Positions 7,721-15,943 of a stretch of 39,988 bases of DNA are shown one piece after another (position 1 is the stretch's first letter; the number at the start of each line of letters is the position of its first letter). The DNA lies in the NCBI GenBank assembly GCA_019308985.1, contig JAFDHB010000030.1:1-39988 (forward strand), written 5' to 3'. The DNA is from Deltaproteobacteria bacterium (GTDB taxonomy: Bacteria > Desulfobacterota > DSM-4660 > Desulfatiglandales > HGW-15). Under the pieces are notes generated by a model that saw nothing but the letters and a program-made list of their open reading frames with translations, was not told the DNA's origin and did not search any database. The position numbers and the translations under genes were made by a program.

Positions 7721-8953
7721 TTATTGGCTTCCTCTAAGTGCCTCCTTGATCCTCGCCATGGCCTTCTCTACCTTGTTGTATTCATTAAAGGCACTGATCC
7801 TTATGAATCCTTGACCACACTTCCCGAATCCGGCACCTGGAGTACAAACCACACCTGCCTTTTCCAGGAGCATGTCGAAAAACTCCCAGGAATCTCTTTT
7901 TCCATCCACCCAGATATAGGGAGAATTCTCTCCACCCACACATTCATACCCAAGCTCGATCATCTTCTCCCTTATGAGGGAGGCATTCTTGAGGTAATAA
8001 TCCACAAGGCCCCTGGTTTGTTCTTTTCCCTCTTCGCTGTAAACTGCCTCTGCCGCCCTCTGGACAGGATAGGACACCCCGTTGAATTTGGTGGTATGAC
8101 GCCTGTGCCAGAGGGTATGCAGCGGGTGTTTTTCACCCCCTGACGTATATGCCATACATGACTTGGGAATAACGGTAAAGGCACACCTTGTCCCCGTAAA
8201 CCCGGCGGTCTTGGAAAAACTTCGAAACTCCACGGCGATTTCCTTGGCCTCTTCTATCTCGTATATGGACCGGGGAATATCCTCTTCCCTTACGAACGCC
8301 TCATAGGCAGCGTCGTAAAGGATCAGGGCCTTCACTTCCCTGGCAAAATCCACCCATTGCTTCAACAGGGCCCTGGTTATTGTCGCCCCTGTTGGATTAT
8401 TAGGGAAACACAAATATATCAAATCCACGGGTTCCTCAGGCATATTCGGAATAAACCCGTTCTCCTTGGTACTCTCCAGATACACTATGCCCTCGTATCT
8501 CCCGCCCCGGTATTCCCCTGTGCGACCGGCCATGACATTCGTGTCCAGGTATACGGGATACACGGGATCAGGTATCGCCACCCTGATATCCGTTGCAAAT
8601 ATCTCCTGGATGTTCCCAGTGTCGCATTTGGCCCCGTCGCTTATGAAAATCTCATCGGGTGAGATGTCTATACCTTTGGATTGATAGTCATTGCGGGCGA
8701 TTTTTTCCCTCAAGAAGGAATATCCTTGTTCTGGTCCGTATCCCCTGAAGGTACTCTCTTCGCCCATCTCTATTACCGCCTTCTTAAAGGCCTCAACACA
8801 GGCGGGCGGCAACGGCCTTGTTACATCACCAATGCCCAGCTTGATGATCTCCTTTTCAGGGTTGGCCTCTTGGTATGCCCCCACTCTCTTTGCTATTTCC
8901 GAAAAAAGGTAAGAGGCCTGAAGCCTTAAATAGTTTTCATTTATCTTGATCAT
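7721..8953 (-). CDS. dapL: LL-diaminopimelate aminotransferase
   Basis: This PLP enzyme converts tetrahydrodipicolinate directly to LL-2,6-diaminopimelate with glutamate as amino donor, the short route to lysine and peptidoglycan precursor found in plants, Chlamydiae and many anaerobes. The 410 residues match the family length. Visible class I/II aminotransferase elements are FPNNPTGA (183-190), Asp214 and Tyr217 in YDAAYEAF, and the PLP-anchoring Lys248 in [13 protein letters not shown]. The N-terminus with [19 protein letters not shown] and [16 protein letters not shown] is characteristic of DapL rather than aspartate aminotransferase. The start ATG follows AAGGGGGG at suitable spacing. It is divergent from the methyltransferase gene and monocistronic by layout. 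Confidence 0.95.
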   Translation of the reverse strand: MIKINENYLRLQASYLFSEIAKRVGAYQEANPEKEIIKLGIGDVTRPLPPACVEAFKKAVIEMGEESTFRGYGPEQGYSFLREKIARNDYQSKGIDISPDEIFISDGAKCDTGNIQEIFATDIRVAIPDPVYPVYLDTNVMAGRTGEYRGGRYEGIVYLESTKENGFIPNMPEEPVDLIYLCFPNNPTGATITRALLKQWVDFAREVKALILYDAAYEAFVREEDIPRSIYEIEEAKEIAVEFRSFSKTAGFTGTRCAFTVIPKSCMAYTSGGEKHPLHTLWHRRHTTKFNGVSYPVQRAAEAVYSEEGKEQTRGLVDYYLKNASLIREKMIELGYECVGGENSPYIWVDGKRDSWEFFDMLLEKAGVVCTPGAGFGKCGQGFIRISAFNEYNKVEKAMARIKEALRGSQ

Positions 8954-9125
8954 TCTCTACCCCCCTTAACCCTCTCTTTTCCCGGAGCTGGATCAGATTC
9001 TAAACTATCCAAGAGGGCAAAATACCTAGTGGTGGCGGAAAATGCAATAGTATTATAGTATGAAAGCCATGGGCACTTGTATCCCTGGGGGAACCGCCCC
9101 GGTCACCAGGAACGGGATGTGATTC

Positions 9126-9773
9126 ATGGAAAAGATTCCCGAACTTTTTGCTTCCATCTATGAGAAGGCGACCAGGCTGGTCGTAAAGACCTACTACGCT
9201 GAAGTGGCCGAAGAGGTGGTTTCACATTTGAAAGGGGGCATGATCCTGGACTTGGGAACCGGACCGGGGTATCTCCCCATCCAAATTGCCAAGAGATCTG
9301 AGGCAATATCAATTTGCGGTATCGATCTTTCAAAAAGCCTGATAGAAATGGCTCAACTAAACGCATTGAAGGAGGGACTCGATAGGAGGGTGCGTTTCGA
9401 GATAGGCAGCGCATCCAACTTGCCCTTTGAAAGCGAGACCTATGACATGGTCATAAGCACCGGGATGCTCCATATGGTCAAGGACCCTGTCAAGGTGCTC
9501 AAGGAAAGCTATCGGGTACTCAAACAGGGGTCTGAAGCCTGGTTCTACGACCCGGCCCAGATCTCCTCCCGGGCTGACCCCGGAAAGTGGAAAGAATCCT
9601 TTAACCTCAAGGAAAGGATAATCTATGCTCTGTTCCCCCTCTATCAGAGGATTAACCCTCCTCACTACTATACCCGCAAGGAAATTGAGGAAATCATCTC
9701 CTCCACCCCATTCCATGTAATCGAAATCGAGCAGAGGGGCAGAGAATTCAAGATCAAGCTAAAGAAGGTGTGA
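9126..9773 (+). CDS. Class I SAM-dependent methyltransferase
   Basis: The 215-residue protein has the class I methyltransferase core. Motif I is ILDLGTGPGYL (40-50), an acidic end to the second strand is GIDLSKSLIEMA, and SASNLPFESETYDMVIS is followed by VLKESYRVLKQG. This is the Methyltransf_11 type pattern seen in UbiE/COQ5-like and many small-molecule methyltransferases. A C-terminal extension (about 150-215) with YYTRKEIEEIISS is also usual in that group. The acceptor is unknown and no partner gene is adjacent: dapL runs the other way and the next gene downstream is broken. The start ATG has AGGAACGGG upstream. Confidence 0.85.
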   Translation: MEKIPELFASIYEKATRLVVKTYYAEVAEEVVSHLKGGMILDLGTGPGYLPIQIAKRSEAISICGIDLSKSLIEMAQLNALKEGLDRRVRFEIGSASNLPFESETYDMVISTGMLHMVKDPVKVLKESYRVLKQGSEAWFYDPAQISSRADPGKWKESFNLKERIIYALFPLYQRINPPHYYTRKEIEEIISSTPFHVIEIEQRGREFKIKLKKV

Positions 9774-9811
9774 AAGGTTCAGGTTTCCCCCGAAGGAGGC
9801 CCAGTTTTTGC

Positions 9812-9839
9812 TTGATATTTTGCATTTAAAATGCATAAT
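9812..9839 (+). promoter_or_regulatory. Promoter with internal palindrome before the ATPase pseudogene
   Basis: A -35 like TTGATA (9812-9817), a 16-base spacer and a -10 like CATAAT (9834-9839) surround a perfect dyad, TGCATTT-A-AAATGCA (9821-9835). The dyad sits in the spacer and -10, where a repressor would block transcription. It lies about 20 bases before the pseudogene start codon. Confidence 0.4.
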
Positions 9840-9859
9840 TTTCATCAGGAAAATTGCCT

Positions 9860-10368
9860 ATGAATCGAACCTATATCAAGAGGTCGCTGGAGCCGATCCT
9901 CAAGAAAGCGGCCTCCGAGTTTTCCGCCGTGGTTCTGACCGGACCACGTCAATCAGGGAAAACAACACTCATGCAACACCTCTTTGCAAGACGTTATCGC
10001 TATGTTTCCTGGCCGGTCTGAAGGATCCCGAACATGCGGCTTCCGGTCCCATGGGAGGGGTCATTATGGAGACCGCAGTGGTATCCGGAATCGTGAAGGC
10101 CCTTACCCATCGCGGCATCCGCCCGCAGGTCTTCTTCTGGCGCACCATCGCGGGAACAGAAATTGATTTCGTGGTAGAGTCCGGGGGGAGGCTTGTTCCC
10201 ATTGAGGTAAAGTTGTCAGCCACTCCCCGTCCGGCCGTGGCCTCCGCGATCAAAACATTCCAGAAGGACTTTGGAGACAAAGCAATGCCGGGCTATGTTG
10301 TGCATCCAGGCGACATAAAGCTCCCTCTCGGTCCGGGTGTTACTGCCCTGCCCTTCGGAGAGTTGTAA
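9860..10368 (+). pseudogene. AAA (AAA_14) / DUF4143 ATPase, internally deleted and frameshifted
   Basis: Intact proteins of this family have about 400 residues: an N-terminal P-loop ATPase and a C-terminal DUF4143 nuclease-like domain. Here the N-terminus is present from ATG 9860 (about 50 codons, including the Walker A motif GPRQSGKTT) and ends in a TGA at 10019-10021. The C-terminal part continues in another frame from about 10005 (FLAGLKDPEHAASGPMGG through FFWRTIAGTEIDFVVE to the stop at 10366-10368). The middle of the protein, roughly the rest of the ATPase and the start of DUF4143, is absent. The junction falls at about 10000-10012. The D...E-x-K pattern (EIDFVVESGGRLVPIEVK) survives in the C-terminal part. 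It cannot make a functional ATPase. Confidence 0.75.
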
Positions 10369-10628
10369 GCCCCCTCCCCTGTCGCTGGGCAAATCGAAGA
10401 CTGGCCAAGGGTCAAAGCTTGACGGGTTGTTGCCCCAGGCCTGGCCAAGGACCATGAGCGGTTCCTGGGTGTCTTTTCCCTCCGTTGCCCCGGCTGGTGA
10501 CATGAAGAAAGGCGCCTTCATATTCTATTGTTAAGGCCCTTGCCACAAAATAAGTCCCGCATCACTTGAAGTATCTGCTGGCGGTACCTACTCTCGGATT
10601 GCAGAATAATTCGGAAGGAGTTCTTCCA

Positions 10629-10916
10629 ATGCTGGGTAACAAAAGAAAGACAACTTGCCCAAAGTGCAACCATATCTTTGATATTGTCGATGATCATCGT
10701 ACCCATCAGGTAAGACGTAAGCATGCCCCATTCTGGTTTCTTGATGCGATGGGGCAACTTGAACACTTTAATGAGCTAAAATGTCCATCATGCGGGTACG
10801 ATTATGAGGCTAAGGAGCCAAGGTTATTCTTTTTGTTCAAAGGTCCTTATACTTTGGTGATTCTTACTCTTTTTGTTCTTCTAGTTGCAATTGTCTTCTC
10901 TCTGAAACTATCTTGA
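10629..10916 (+). CDS. Membrane-anchored zinc-ribbon protein, unknown function
   Basis: I do not recognise a named family. The protein has 95 residues with two Cys pairs, CPKC (10-13) and CPSCGY (52-55), the arrangement of a zinc ribbon. A single strongly hydrophobic C-terminal helix follows (about residues 70-92). It is probably a tail-anchored membrane protein with the ribbon in the cytoplasm. ATG 10629 was chosen because GGAAGGAG (10613-10620) precedes it by eight bases; the frame is open further upstream from a TTG at 10566 without a ribosome site. It follows the degraded ATPase gene. A second coding-like stretch overlaps its 3' end in another frame (see 10906-11016), which could mean that this protein has been shortened by a frameshift. 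Confidence 0.55.
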   Translation: MLGNKRKTTCPKCNHIFDIVDDHRTHQVRRKHAPFWFLDAMGQLEHFNELKCPSCGYDYEAKEPRLFFLFKGPYTLVILTLFVLLVAIVFSLKLS

Positions 10917-11016
10917 GGATACAGAAAGAGCCAGCCTCAAAGCCTGTGAAAGAGGACGTAGTAAAGAAATTGAGGAGAAGGGCAAAGAACTCAAGATCCA
11001 GCCAAAGGAGCGATAG
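10906..11016 (+). pseudogene. Out-of-frame coding remnant after the zinc-ribbon gene
   Basis: Just after an in-frame TGA (10903-10905) runs a 36-codon stretch ending in TAG at 11014-11016. It reads YLEDTERASLKACERGR and then SKEIEEKGKELKIQPKER. Its Glu/Lys/Arg-rich helical composition looks like real protein rather than chance. It has no start codon or ribosome site. It may be the lost C-terminus of the zinc-ribbon protein or of another decayed gene. Confidence 0.3.
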
Positions 11017-11110
11017 ATGGCTTAGGTTTCCCTCTGCATCCTAGGGTACACCGTTATGCCCAGCAAGACAAACTATGAGTCGAAAATATTTAGAGCACTT
11101 CTCTTTTTAT

Positions 11111-11143
11111 TTGACCTGATATCTGATCGCCCTTATAGTAAGG
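11111..11143 (+). promoter_or_regulatory. lexA promoter candidate with dyad over the -10
   Basis: TTGACC (11111-11116), a 17-base spacer and TATAGT (11134-11139) each match five of six consensus bases, a strong sigma-70 promoter. A perfect dyad CCTTA-TAG-TAAGG (11131-11143) covers the -10 and is a plausible operator. It does not match the E. coli or Gram-positive LexA box. The AAGGAG ribosome site follows at 11174-11179. Confidence 0.5.
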
Positions 11144-11189
11144 TGCTCACATCCCCGGTCTGGTTCATTCATTAAGGAGAAATGGAACG

Positions 11190-11993
11190 TTGTCTTTGGC
11201 AAGAACGGTAGACATAAAGATGAGAGGCATGAAGTCTAAACGGACGAAGGGTATCGCCAAGCAGGGAAAGGGGGGTCCCGGACGGCGTCCCATCGTGAGC
11301 ATAACTGATCACCAGCGACGGACCTTGAGGGAGATCCGTGACTTTATCGCCCGCAAGGGCTACCCGCCCACGATTCAGGAGCTCGCTGAAATACTCGGCA
11401 TTTCCCATGCAAGCACACATGCCCAGGTGAGCCAGCTCGTCCGCAAGGGCTACTTGAGACGCGAGCCCCGCAAGGCCCGTGGACTCGCAGTGGTCCGCGA
11501 GCCGGAAGACGAGATCACCAACCTCGTCCGGGTCCCTATCCTTGGGAGAGTGGCCGCAGGCCGGCCTCTCTTCGCCGAAGAGAACGTCATCGGCGAAGTG
11601 CTGGTAGAAGGCAGGGTCGCTTCGGGGGGGCCCTGTTTCGCCCTCGAGGTCGATGGCGACAGCATGGTGAAGGCCGGTATCCACGAGGGTAACCTCGTCA
11701 TAGTGCGGCAGCAGCCAGTGGCCGAGAGCGGGGATATCGTGGTGGCCCTTCTCGGCGAAGAGACAACAGTAAAACGTCTCTATATCCGAGAGGAAAAGAT
11801 CGAGCTCAGGCCTGAGAACCCGAAGTATCAACCGATTTCCATCGGGCCGGACGATGACTTACGCATTTTGGGGAAGGTGGTAGCCACTAGACGCAAGTCT
11901 GAAAACGGCTATCTCAGGAACACAGAGATTAGGATGGATGGGCAATCAGAGGTGACCAACACAGATTTGGCCAGAAAAGACAAGAGTTTGTAG
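11190..11993 (+). CDS. lexA: LexA-type SOS repressor / S24 autopeptidase
   Basis: LexA represses DNA-damage genes and cleaves itself when RecA filaments form. The N-terminal winged helix is clear (residues about 40-98, with GYPPTIQELAEILGISHAST). The autocleavage bond Ala123-Gly124 lies in GRVAAGRPLF, the catalytic Ser158 in GDSMV, and the general base Lys195 in TTVKRLY. Two oddities stand out. A basic extension of about 35 residues precedes the DNA-binding domain. A 32-residue tail (KSENGYLRNTEIRMDGQ onward) also follows the usual end at VVATRR. The TTG start at 11190 is nine to ten bases after AAGGAG; ATG at 11220 or 11229 are alternatives that would trim the extension. It sits 129 bases before tcmP, so it may control that pair. 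Confidence 0.9.
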   Translation: MSLARTVDIKMRGMKSKRTKGIAKQGKGGPGRRPIVSITDHQRRTLREIRDFIARKGYPPTIQELAEILGISHASTHAQVSQLVRKGYLRREPRKARGLAVVREPEDEITNLVRVPILGRVAAGRPLFAEENVIGEVLVEGRVASGGPCFALEVDGDSMVKAGIHEGNLVIVRQQPVAESGDIVVALLGEETTVKRLYIREEKIELRPENPKYQPISIGPDDDLRILGKVVATRRKSENGYLRNTEIRMDGQSEVTNTDLARKDKSL

Positions 11994-12122
11994 TCAAGAC
12001 CACCATTAATGCCCTGAGGTACTTTTCCCAACTTAAGCAGGAAAAACCACAGCTCTTACCCAAAATATCTGTTGCGGCTCTAGTATCGTAATTAGGGAAG
12101 TCAAGGGAATGGGAATTATTCC

Positions 12123-13007
12123 ATGAACGTCCAACAGTCAAAACTTTTCGGTGGTTCTTGGACCCAGGAAAAACTGGATAAGCTCCAGCGATATCTCATC
12201 GCATACAAAACCGCCTTAAAAAACCAGCCTTTCGCACTAATCTATATTGATGCGTTTGCAGGTACTGGTTACAGAGAGGCCGCAGATAGTAGCTCGCCAG
12301 ATGGACAACTCTTTTCTGCGCTTGGGGAACCTGAGCCACAGGCATTTCTTGACGGCTCAGTAAGAATCGCTCTCAAGATTGATCCGCCATTTGATGAATA
12401 CATTTTCATAGAGCTTTCTGAAGAGCGGTTTTCTGAACTCGCGAGGATCAAAGAAGAGTTCCCACAACTCGCCAGCCGTATCCAGCTTATGAGAGGTGAC
12501 TGCAATGAGTATTTGCAGGAGCTATGTAATGGCCTCGATTGGGAATACCACCGGGCCGTACTATTCTTAGACCCGTTTGGCATGCAAGTTGAGTGGAATA
12601 CGATTGAAGCTGTGGCGGCAACACAGGCTATAGATGTATGGATTCTCTTTCCACTAGGCGTTGCTGTAAATCGAATGCTAACAAGAAATGGCCAAATTCC
12701 GAACACCTGGCGTTCGCGTCTAGATCGGTTATTCGGGACCAACAAATGGTTTCAAGAATTTTATAGGGAAAAAACCACGACGACTCTGTGGGGCAACGAA
12801 CAGCACCTAGAAAAAGTCGCTGGTTTTGATCAAATTGCGAACTACTATATGCAAAGATTGCGCACCGTGTTTGCGGGTGTGGCAGATAATGCGCTTCAAT
12901 TGCGGAATTCAAAAGGCATCCCGTTGTTTCTTTTGTGTTTCGCAGCGGCAAACCCACGGGGTGCCAGGGTTGCTCTTAAGATAGCCCAACATATTCTGAG
13001 GAAATAG
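12123..13007 (+). CDS. tcmP: Three-Cys-motif partner protein TcmP
   Basis: The 294-residue protein matches the TcmP family by its N-terminal [19 protein letters not shown] and by its neighbour, a three-Cys-motif protein. Its biochemical role has not been established to my knowledge. The sequence looks like a class I SAM-methyltransferase fold: YIDAFAGTG (41-49) resembles motif [10 protein letters not shown] (about 95-103) is an acidic second-strand end, GDCNEYL follows, and [10 protein letters not shown] (147-156) sits at the motif IV position. A methyltransferase activity is therefore an inference. It is cytoplasmic. The stop lies four bases before the next start, so the two genes are almost certainly co-translated. 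The ribosome site is modest. Confidence 0.85.
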   Translation: MNVQQSKLFGGSWTQEKLDKLQRYLIAYKTALKNQPFALIYIDAFAGTGYREAADSSSPDGQLFSALGEPEPQAFLDGSVRIALKIDPPFDEYIFIELSEERFSELARIKEEFPQLASRIQLMRGDCNEYLQELCNGLDWEYHRAVLFLDPFGMQVEWNTIEAVAATQAIDVWILFPLGVAVNRMLTRNGQIPNTWRSRLDRLFGTNKWFQEFYREKTTTTLWGNEQHLEKVAGFDQIANYYMQRLRTVFAGVADNALQLRNSKGIPLFLLCFAAANPRGARVALKIAQHILRK

Positions 13008-13011
13008 TGTC

Positions 13012-13743
13012 ATGGCTGTGCGATCCCCCATAGAATGGACCGAATCCACATGGAATCCGGTCACAGGCTGCACCAAGATAAGTCCGGGTTGCAAGCACTG
13101 CTATGCCGAACGGATGTCCACCCGATTGAAGGCAATGGGACAGCCCAACTATGTCAACGGATTTCGGCTGACTGTCCATGAACACGTTCTCGAGATGGCT
13201 TTGCGCTGGAAGCGGCCCCAGACCATCTTCGTGAACTCAATGAGCGATCTATTCCACAAAAATGTCCCATTGGAATTCATATCAAAGGTTTTTGATGTGA
13301 TGACTAGAGCGTCACACCACCGCTTTCAGGTCCTTACGAAACGTTCCAAGCGGTTGCTTGAGCTAAGTTCGAAGCTACCATGGCCATCCAATGTGTGGAT
13401 GGGGGTCAGCGTGGAGAACTCCGACTATCTATTCCGCCTCGATGACCTCAGGCGAACAGATGCCCGCGTCAAATTCGTGTCGTTCGAGCCTTTGCTCGGA
13501 CCGATTGACTATCTGGATCTTGATGGGATTGACTGGGTCATCGTTGGCGGGGAGTCTGGTCCCAAAGCCCGGCCGATGGACCCTGATTGGGTCAGGAAGA
13601 TACGGGACCGATGCGTGTCGGCAAAGGTTTCGTTCTTCTTCAAGCAGTGGGGAGGAGTCGTCAAGAAGAGGAACGGCCGCGTTCTGGATGGTAGGACATG
13701 GAACCAAATGCCCAAAGAGGCCCCGGTGTCAAAACCGATGTGA
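13012..13743 (+). CDS. Gp37/Gp68 family three-Cys-motif protein (DUF5131)
   Basis: This 243-residue protein belongs to the phage Gp37/Gp68 family, a radical-SAM-like group. Its Cys cluster C20-x6-C27-x2-C30 ([16 protein letters not shown]) differs from the classical CX3CX2C of radical SAM enzymes. Other family hallmarks are SMSDLFH, the VLTKRSKRL segment, [11 protein letters not shown], the [12 protein letters not shown] motif and FFFKQWGG near the C-terminus. The cluster probably binds an iron-sulfur centre. Its reaction is unknown; the partner TcmP is encoded directly upstream. The start has GAGGAAATAG before ATG. The position behind lexA suggests damage-inducible expression, which is an inference. 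Confidence 0.88.
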   Translation: MAVRSPIEWTESTWNPVTGCTKISPGCKHCYAERMSTRLKAMGQPNYVNGFRLTVHEHVLEMALRWKRPQTIFVNSMSDLFHKNVPLEFISKVFDVMTRASHHRFQVLTKRSKRLLELSSKLPWPSNVWMGVSVENSDYLFRLDDLRRTDARVKFVSFEPLLGPIDYLDLDGIDWVIVGGESGPKARPMDPDWVRKIRDRCVSAKVSFFFKQWGGVVKKRNGRVLDGRTWNQMPKEAPVSKPM

Positions 13744-14196
13744 AAATATACCGAAAATGGAAACGGAGAGCATACCTTCTCCTAAGTGCTAAGATGAATA
13801 CTGAACCTTCTGGAGAGAGAACAGATAGTAACGGGGGTTTGGACAGCAAGAACAGTAGAGGAGTTAGATTGAGTTTTCAGCCGCTGGTCTCAATTGGGGA
13901 TATTGAGAAGGACCCGGCTCATGGGCGAAGCTCCAGGGATTATGTTCAATCCACAATCATGCCTATCATGAGCCGAAGAAATTGTTCTCGGCTCCTCTGT
14001 GAGTTGAAAACTCAGGTGGTGTTGCGTAAACAAAAAAAGGTTGCAGCTCAAATGTTTTTGTGTCGCGCCGGTGCGAAACAACCCGTTGGAAAATATTCAG
14101 CAAGATTTTGCGAAAGTGACCAGAACATTGTAGTTTTTCTTGGGCTGGCAGCTAGAAAACCTTGGAAGCGAAAAAGCCCTTGTAAGCAACGTGGGT
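13744..14196. other. Gene-poor stretch after the Gp37/Gp68 gene
   Basis: About 450 bases without a supported gene. One frame is open on the plus strand from inside the preceding gene to 14198, but its product has low-complexity, unfamilial composition and no ribosome site. A hairpin, GAGCCGA (13970-13976) with TCGGCTC (13988-13994), is present but lacks a T-run. Confidence 0.4.
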
Positions 14197-14266
14197 GAAT
14201 GGGGGACGTTGTTGACTATCGTGACAAATTATCTGTTGTCACGATAGTCAACAACGTCCCCCATTC
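14197..14266. repeat. Perfect 31-bp inverted repeat (REP/MITE-like hairpin)
   Basis: The left arm 14197-14227 is the exact reverse complement of the right arm 14236-14266; the loop is the eight bases ATTATCTG. The arms carry GGGGGACGTTGTTGACTA and end in GTGACAA, a form that resembles the hairpins associated with REP-type transposases. The right arm contains the stop codon and last five codons of the hydantoinase B gene on the minus strand. It could also end transcription arriving from both sides, though there is no T-run. Confidence 0.9.
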
Positions 14267-15924
14267 TGAATAATAACACCGTAGTCTTTTCTCGCCCCTT
14301 CTATGGTGACGTAGCCGTGTTCCACGTCCCTTTCCACGAGAGCAGGATCGCGCTCCAGGGGATCGCCAAAACCACCTCCCCCGGCCGCATCCATGATAAC
14401 TACATCACCGGGATAGAGTTGTGTCAAACCATAGGGGTTTCCCGGTTCGCCGTTGACCAGAAACTTGGCCCTGGCACCGGGCTTTCCCCCATAGAGCCCT
14501 TGAGGCGGGTACCTGTACCTCCCCGCTTGAATACCCAGGGTTACAGGAGGGATCGGGGCATAGTCATCGTCCGGGATTTTCAGCACCATTCTCCTGCCCA
14601 GCCCCCCCTTCATCTTTCCCGGCCCGCCGGAGTCAGGTATCAGTTCCCGTTTTTCCATGATCAGGGGCGTATCGTTCTCAAATATCTCTACAGGGGTGTT
14701 TGCGCCGTTGGCCGGGAATATGTACACGTAGGCTCCGTCCCTTCGCGCGCTTGCCCCCATGCCTCCGCCCCTGATCCGGACCGAGTGGAAAGGAGTCCCA
14801 TCTCTTCTCTTCCCATAGAGCACGTTCATGGTAGCCGGTGTACCCCCGCTTCCCGCAATGACCCGATCGGGTAACACTTCGGCCATGGCCCGGTAGATGA
14901 TCTCCGTGAGGAAATGGCGCACCTGCATTCGGGGCGCAACCGCGGCCGGGAATTTGCAGTTCACAACGCTGCCTTCCGGGGCAAACAATTTCAGGGGCCT
15001 TGCACATCCCTCGTTGTTGGGTATGTCAGGATCGAACATGCTCTTTATTGCCATGAAGACATAGGCATAGGTAAAATTGTAGACCACGTTGCCTCCCCAA
15101 TCCACCTGGGGGGAAGAGCCGTCCAAGTCCACATTGATATCACTTCCCTTTACTTCAACGGCCGCTTTGATCAGGATGTCATCCTTGCCTTCCATCTGTT
15201 CGACGACGCCTTCGGCCCTGTAAACTCCATCGGGGACCTTTTCAATCGCCTCCCTGATACTTTTCTCGGTCCGCCCGATTATTTCGTCCGCCAGATCGTC
15301 CAATGTTTCCAGTCGGTTTTCATCCAGCATCTGGCATATTTTCTCGGCGCAGACGTGGTTGGCTGCTATCTGGGATCGGATGTCACCGATCACCTCATCC
15401 GGTGTCCGGACATTCCATCGTATCATCTCCATGAGGGAGTCGTTCGGCACCCCTCCGTCATAGAGCTTTACCATGGGGATGAAGAGCCCTTCCTCGAAGA
15501 CCTCGTGGTTATCCGAAGACACCCTGCCACCTATGTCGGAGTGGTGAAACACGCATGCCGTAAAGGCGGTAATCCTGTCCCTATAAAAAATGGGGCTCAT
15601 CACACAAATATCATTGAGATGTCCTGCCAGGGCCCAGGGATCGTTTGTGATGAACACGTCCCCGGGCTTACAGGTTTCCAAGGACAAGGAGTTTATCAGC
15701 TTCTTGATACCCAAGGCCATGGCCCCGGATTGTCCCGGCGTGGCAAAGGTCCCCTGTGCCAACTCCCTTCCCTGTCGATCCGTAAACATACAGGTGTAGT
15801 CATGGGCATCCCTCAGCAGGCTGGAAAACGCGGTCCTTGAGACGGTGGAATCAGCTTCATCCACGATTGAAATCAACCTTCTCCATAATATCTCCAATGT
15901 AATCGGGTCAAAACTCCGCCCCAT
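14248..15924 (-). CDS. hyuB: Hydantoinase B / oxoprolinase family subunit
   Basis: This 558-residue protein matches the hydantoinase B family, the partner of HyuA in ATP-dependent hydrolysis of cyclic amides (N-methylhydantoin, 5-oxoproline, caprolactam) and in some carboxylases. Visible markers are DPITLEILWRRL at the N-terminus, DRQGRELAQGTFATPGQ, the metal-site-like FITNDPWALAGHLNDI and FHHSDIGGR, and the GGGGFGDPLERDP segment near the C-terminus. It lies 19 bases behind hyuA and has a strong ribosome site (AAGGAGGATATAAGGG). The normal family end KDYGVII is followed by NGGRC and a stop, all encoded by the inverted repeat at 14197-14266, so the original C-terminus has apparently been replaced. 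It is the last gene of the minus-strand cluster. Confidence 0.93.
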   Translation of the reverse strand: MGRSFDPITLEILWRRLISIVDEADSTVSRTAFSSLLRDAHDYTCMFTDRQGRELAQGTFATPGQSGAMALGIKKLINSLSLETCKPGDVFITNDPWALAGHLNDICVMSPIFYRDRITAFTACVFHHSDIGGRVSSDNHEVFEEGLFIPMVKLYDGGVPNDSLMEMIRWNVRTPDEVIGDIRSQIAANHVCAEKICQMLDENRLETLDDLADEIIGRTEKSIREAIEKVPDGVYRAEGVVEQMEGKDDILIKAAVEVKGSDINVDLDGSSPQVDWGGNVVYNFTYAYVFMAIKSMFDPDIPNNEGCARPLKLFAPEGSVVNCKFPAAVAPRMQVRHFLTEIIYRAMAEVLPDRVIAGSGGTPATMNVLYGKRRDGTPFHSVRIRGGGMGASARRDGAYVYIFPANGANTPVEIFENDTPLIMEKRELIPDSGGPGKMKGGLGRRMVLKIPDDDYAPIPPVTLGIQAGRYRYPPQGLYGGKPGARAKFLVNGEPGNPYGLTQLYPGDVVIMDAAGGGGFGDPLERDPALVERDVEHGYVTIEGARKDYGVIIQNGGRC

Positions 15925-15943
15925 CCCTTATATCCTCCTTCTC

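Noticed and set aside
9808..10368. A complete 186-aa protein from this open frame
   Set aside because: Its N-terminal 60 residues are an out-of-frame reading of the Walker A region; the real start of the family is in another frame, so this is a pseudogene.
13698..14198. 166-aa plus-strand gene after the Gp37/Gp68 gene
   Set aside because: It starts inside the preceding gene, has no ribosome site and no family pattern, and runs into the inverted repeat.
14197..14266. Ordinary intrinsic terminator
   Set aside because: The stem is far longer than usual, no T-run follows on either strand, and it overlaps the coding end of hyuB. It may still stop transcription.
14914..15840. 308-codon plus-strand open frame opposite hyuB
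   Set aside because: Antisense shadow of a clear HyuB gene, with no motif or ribosome site.
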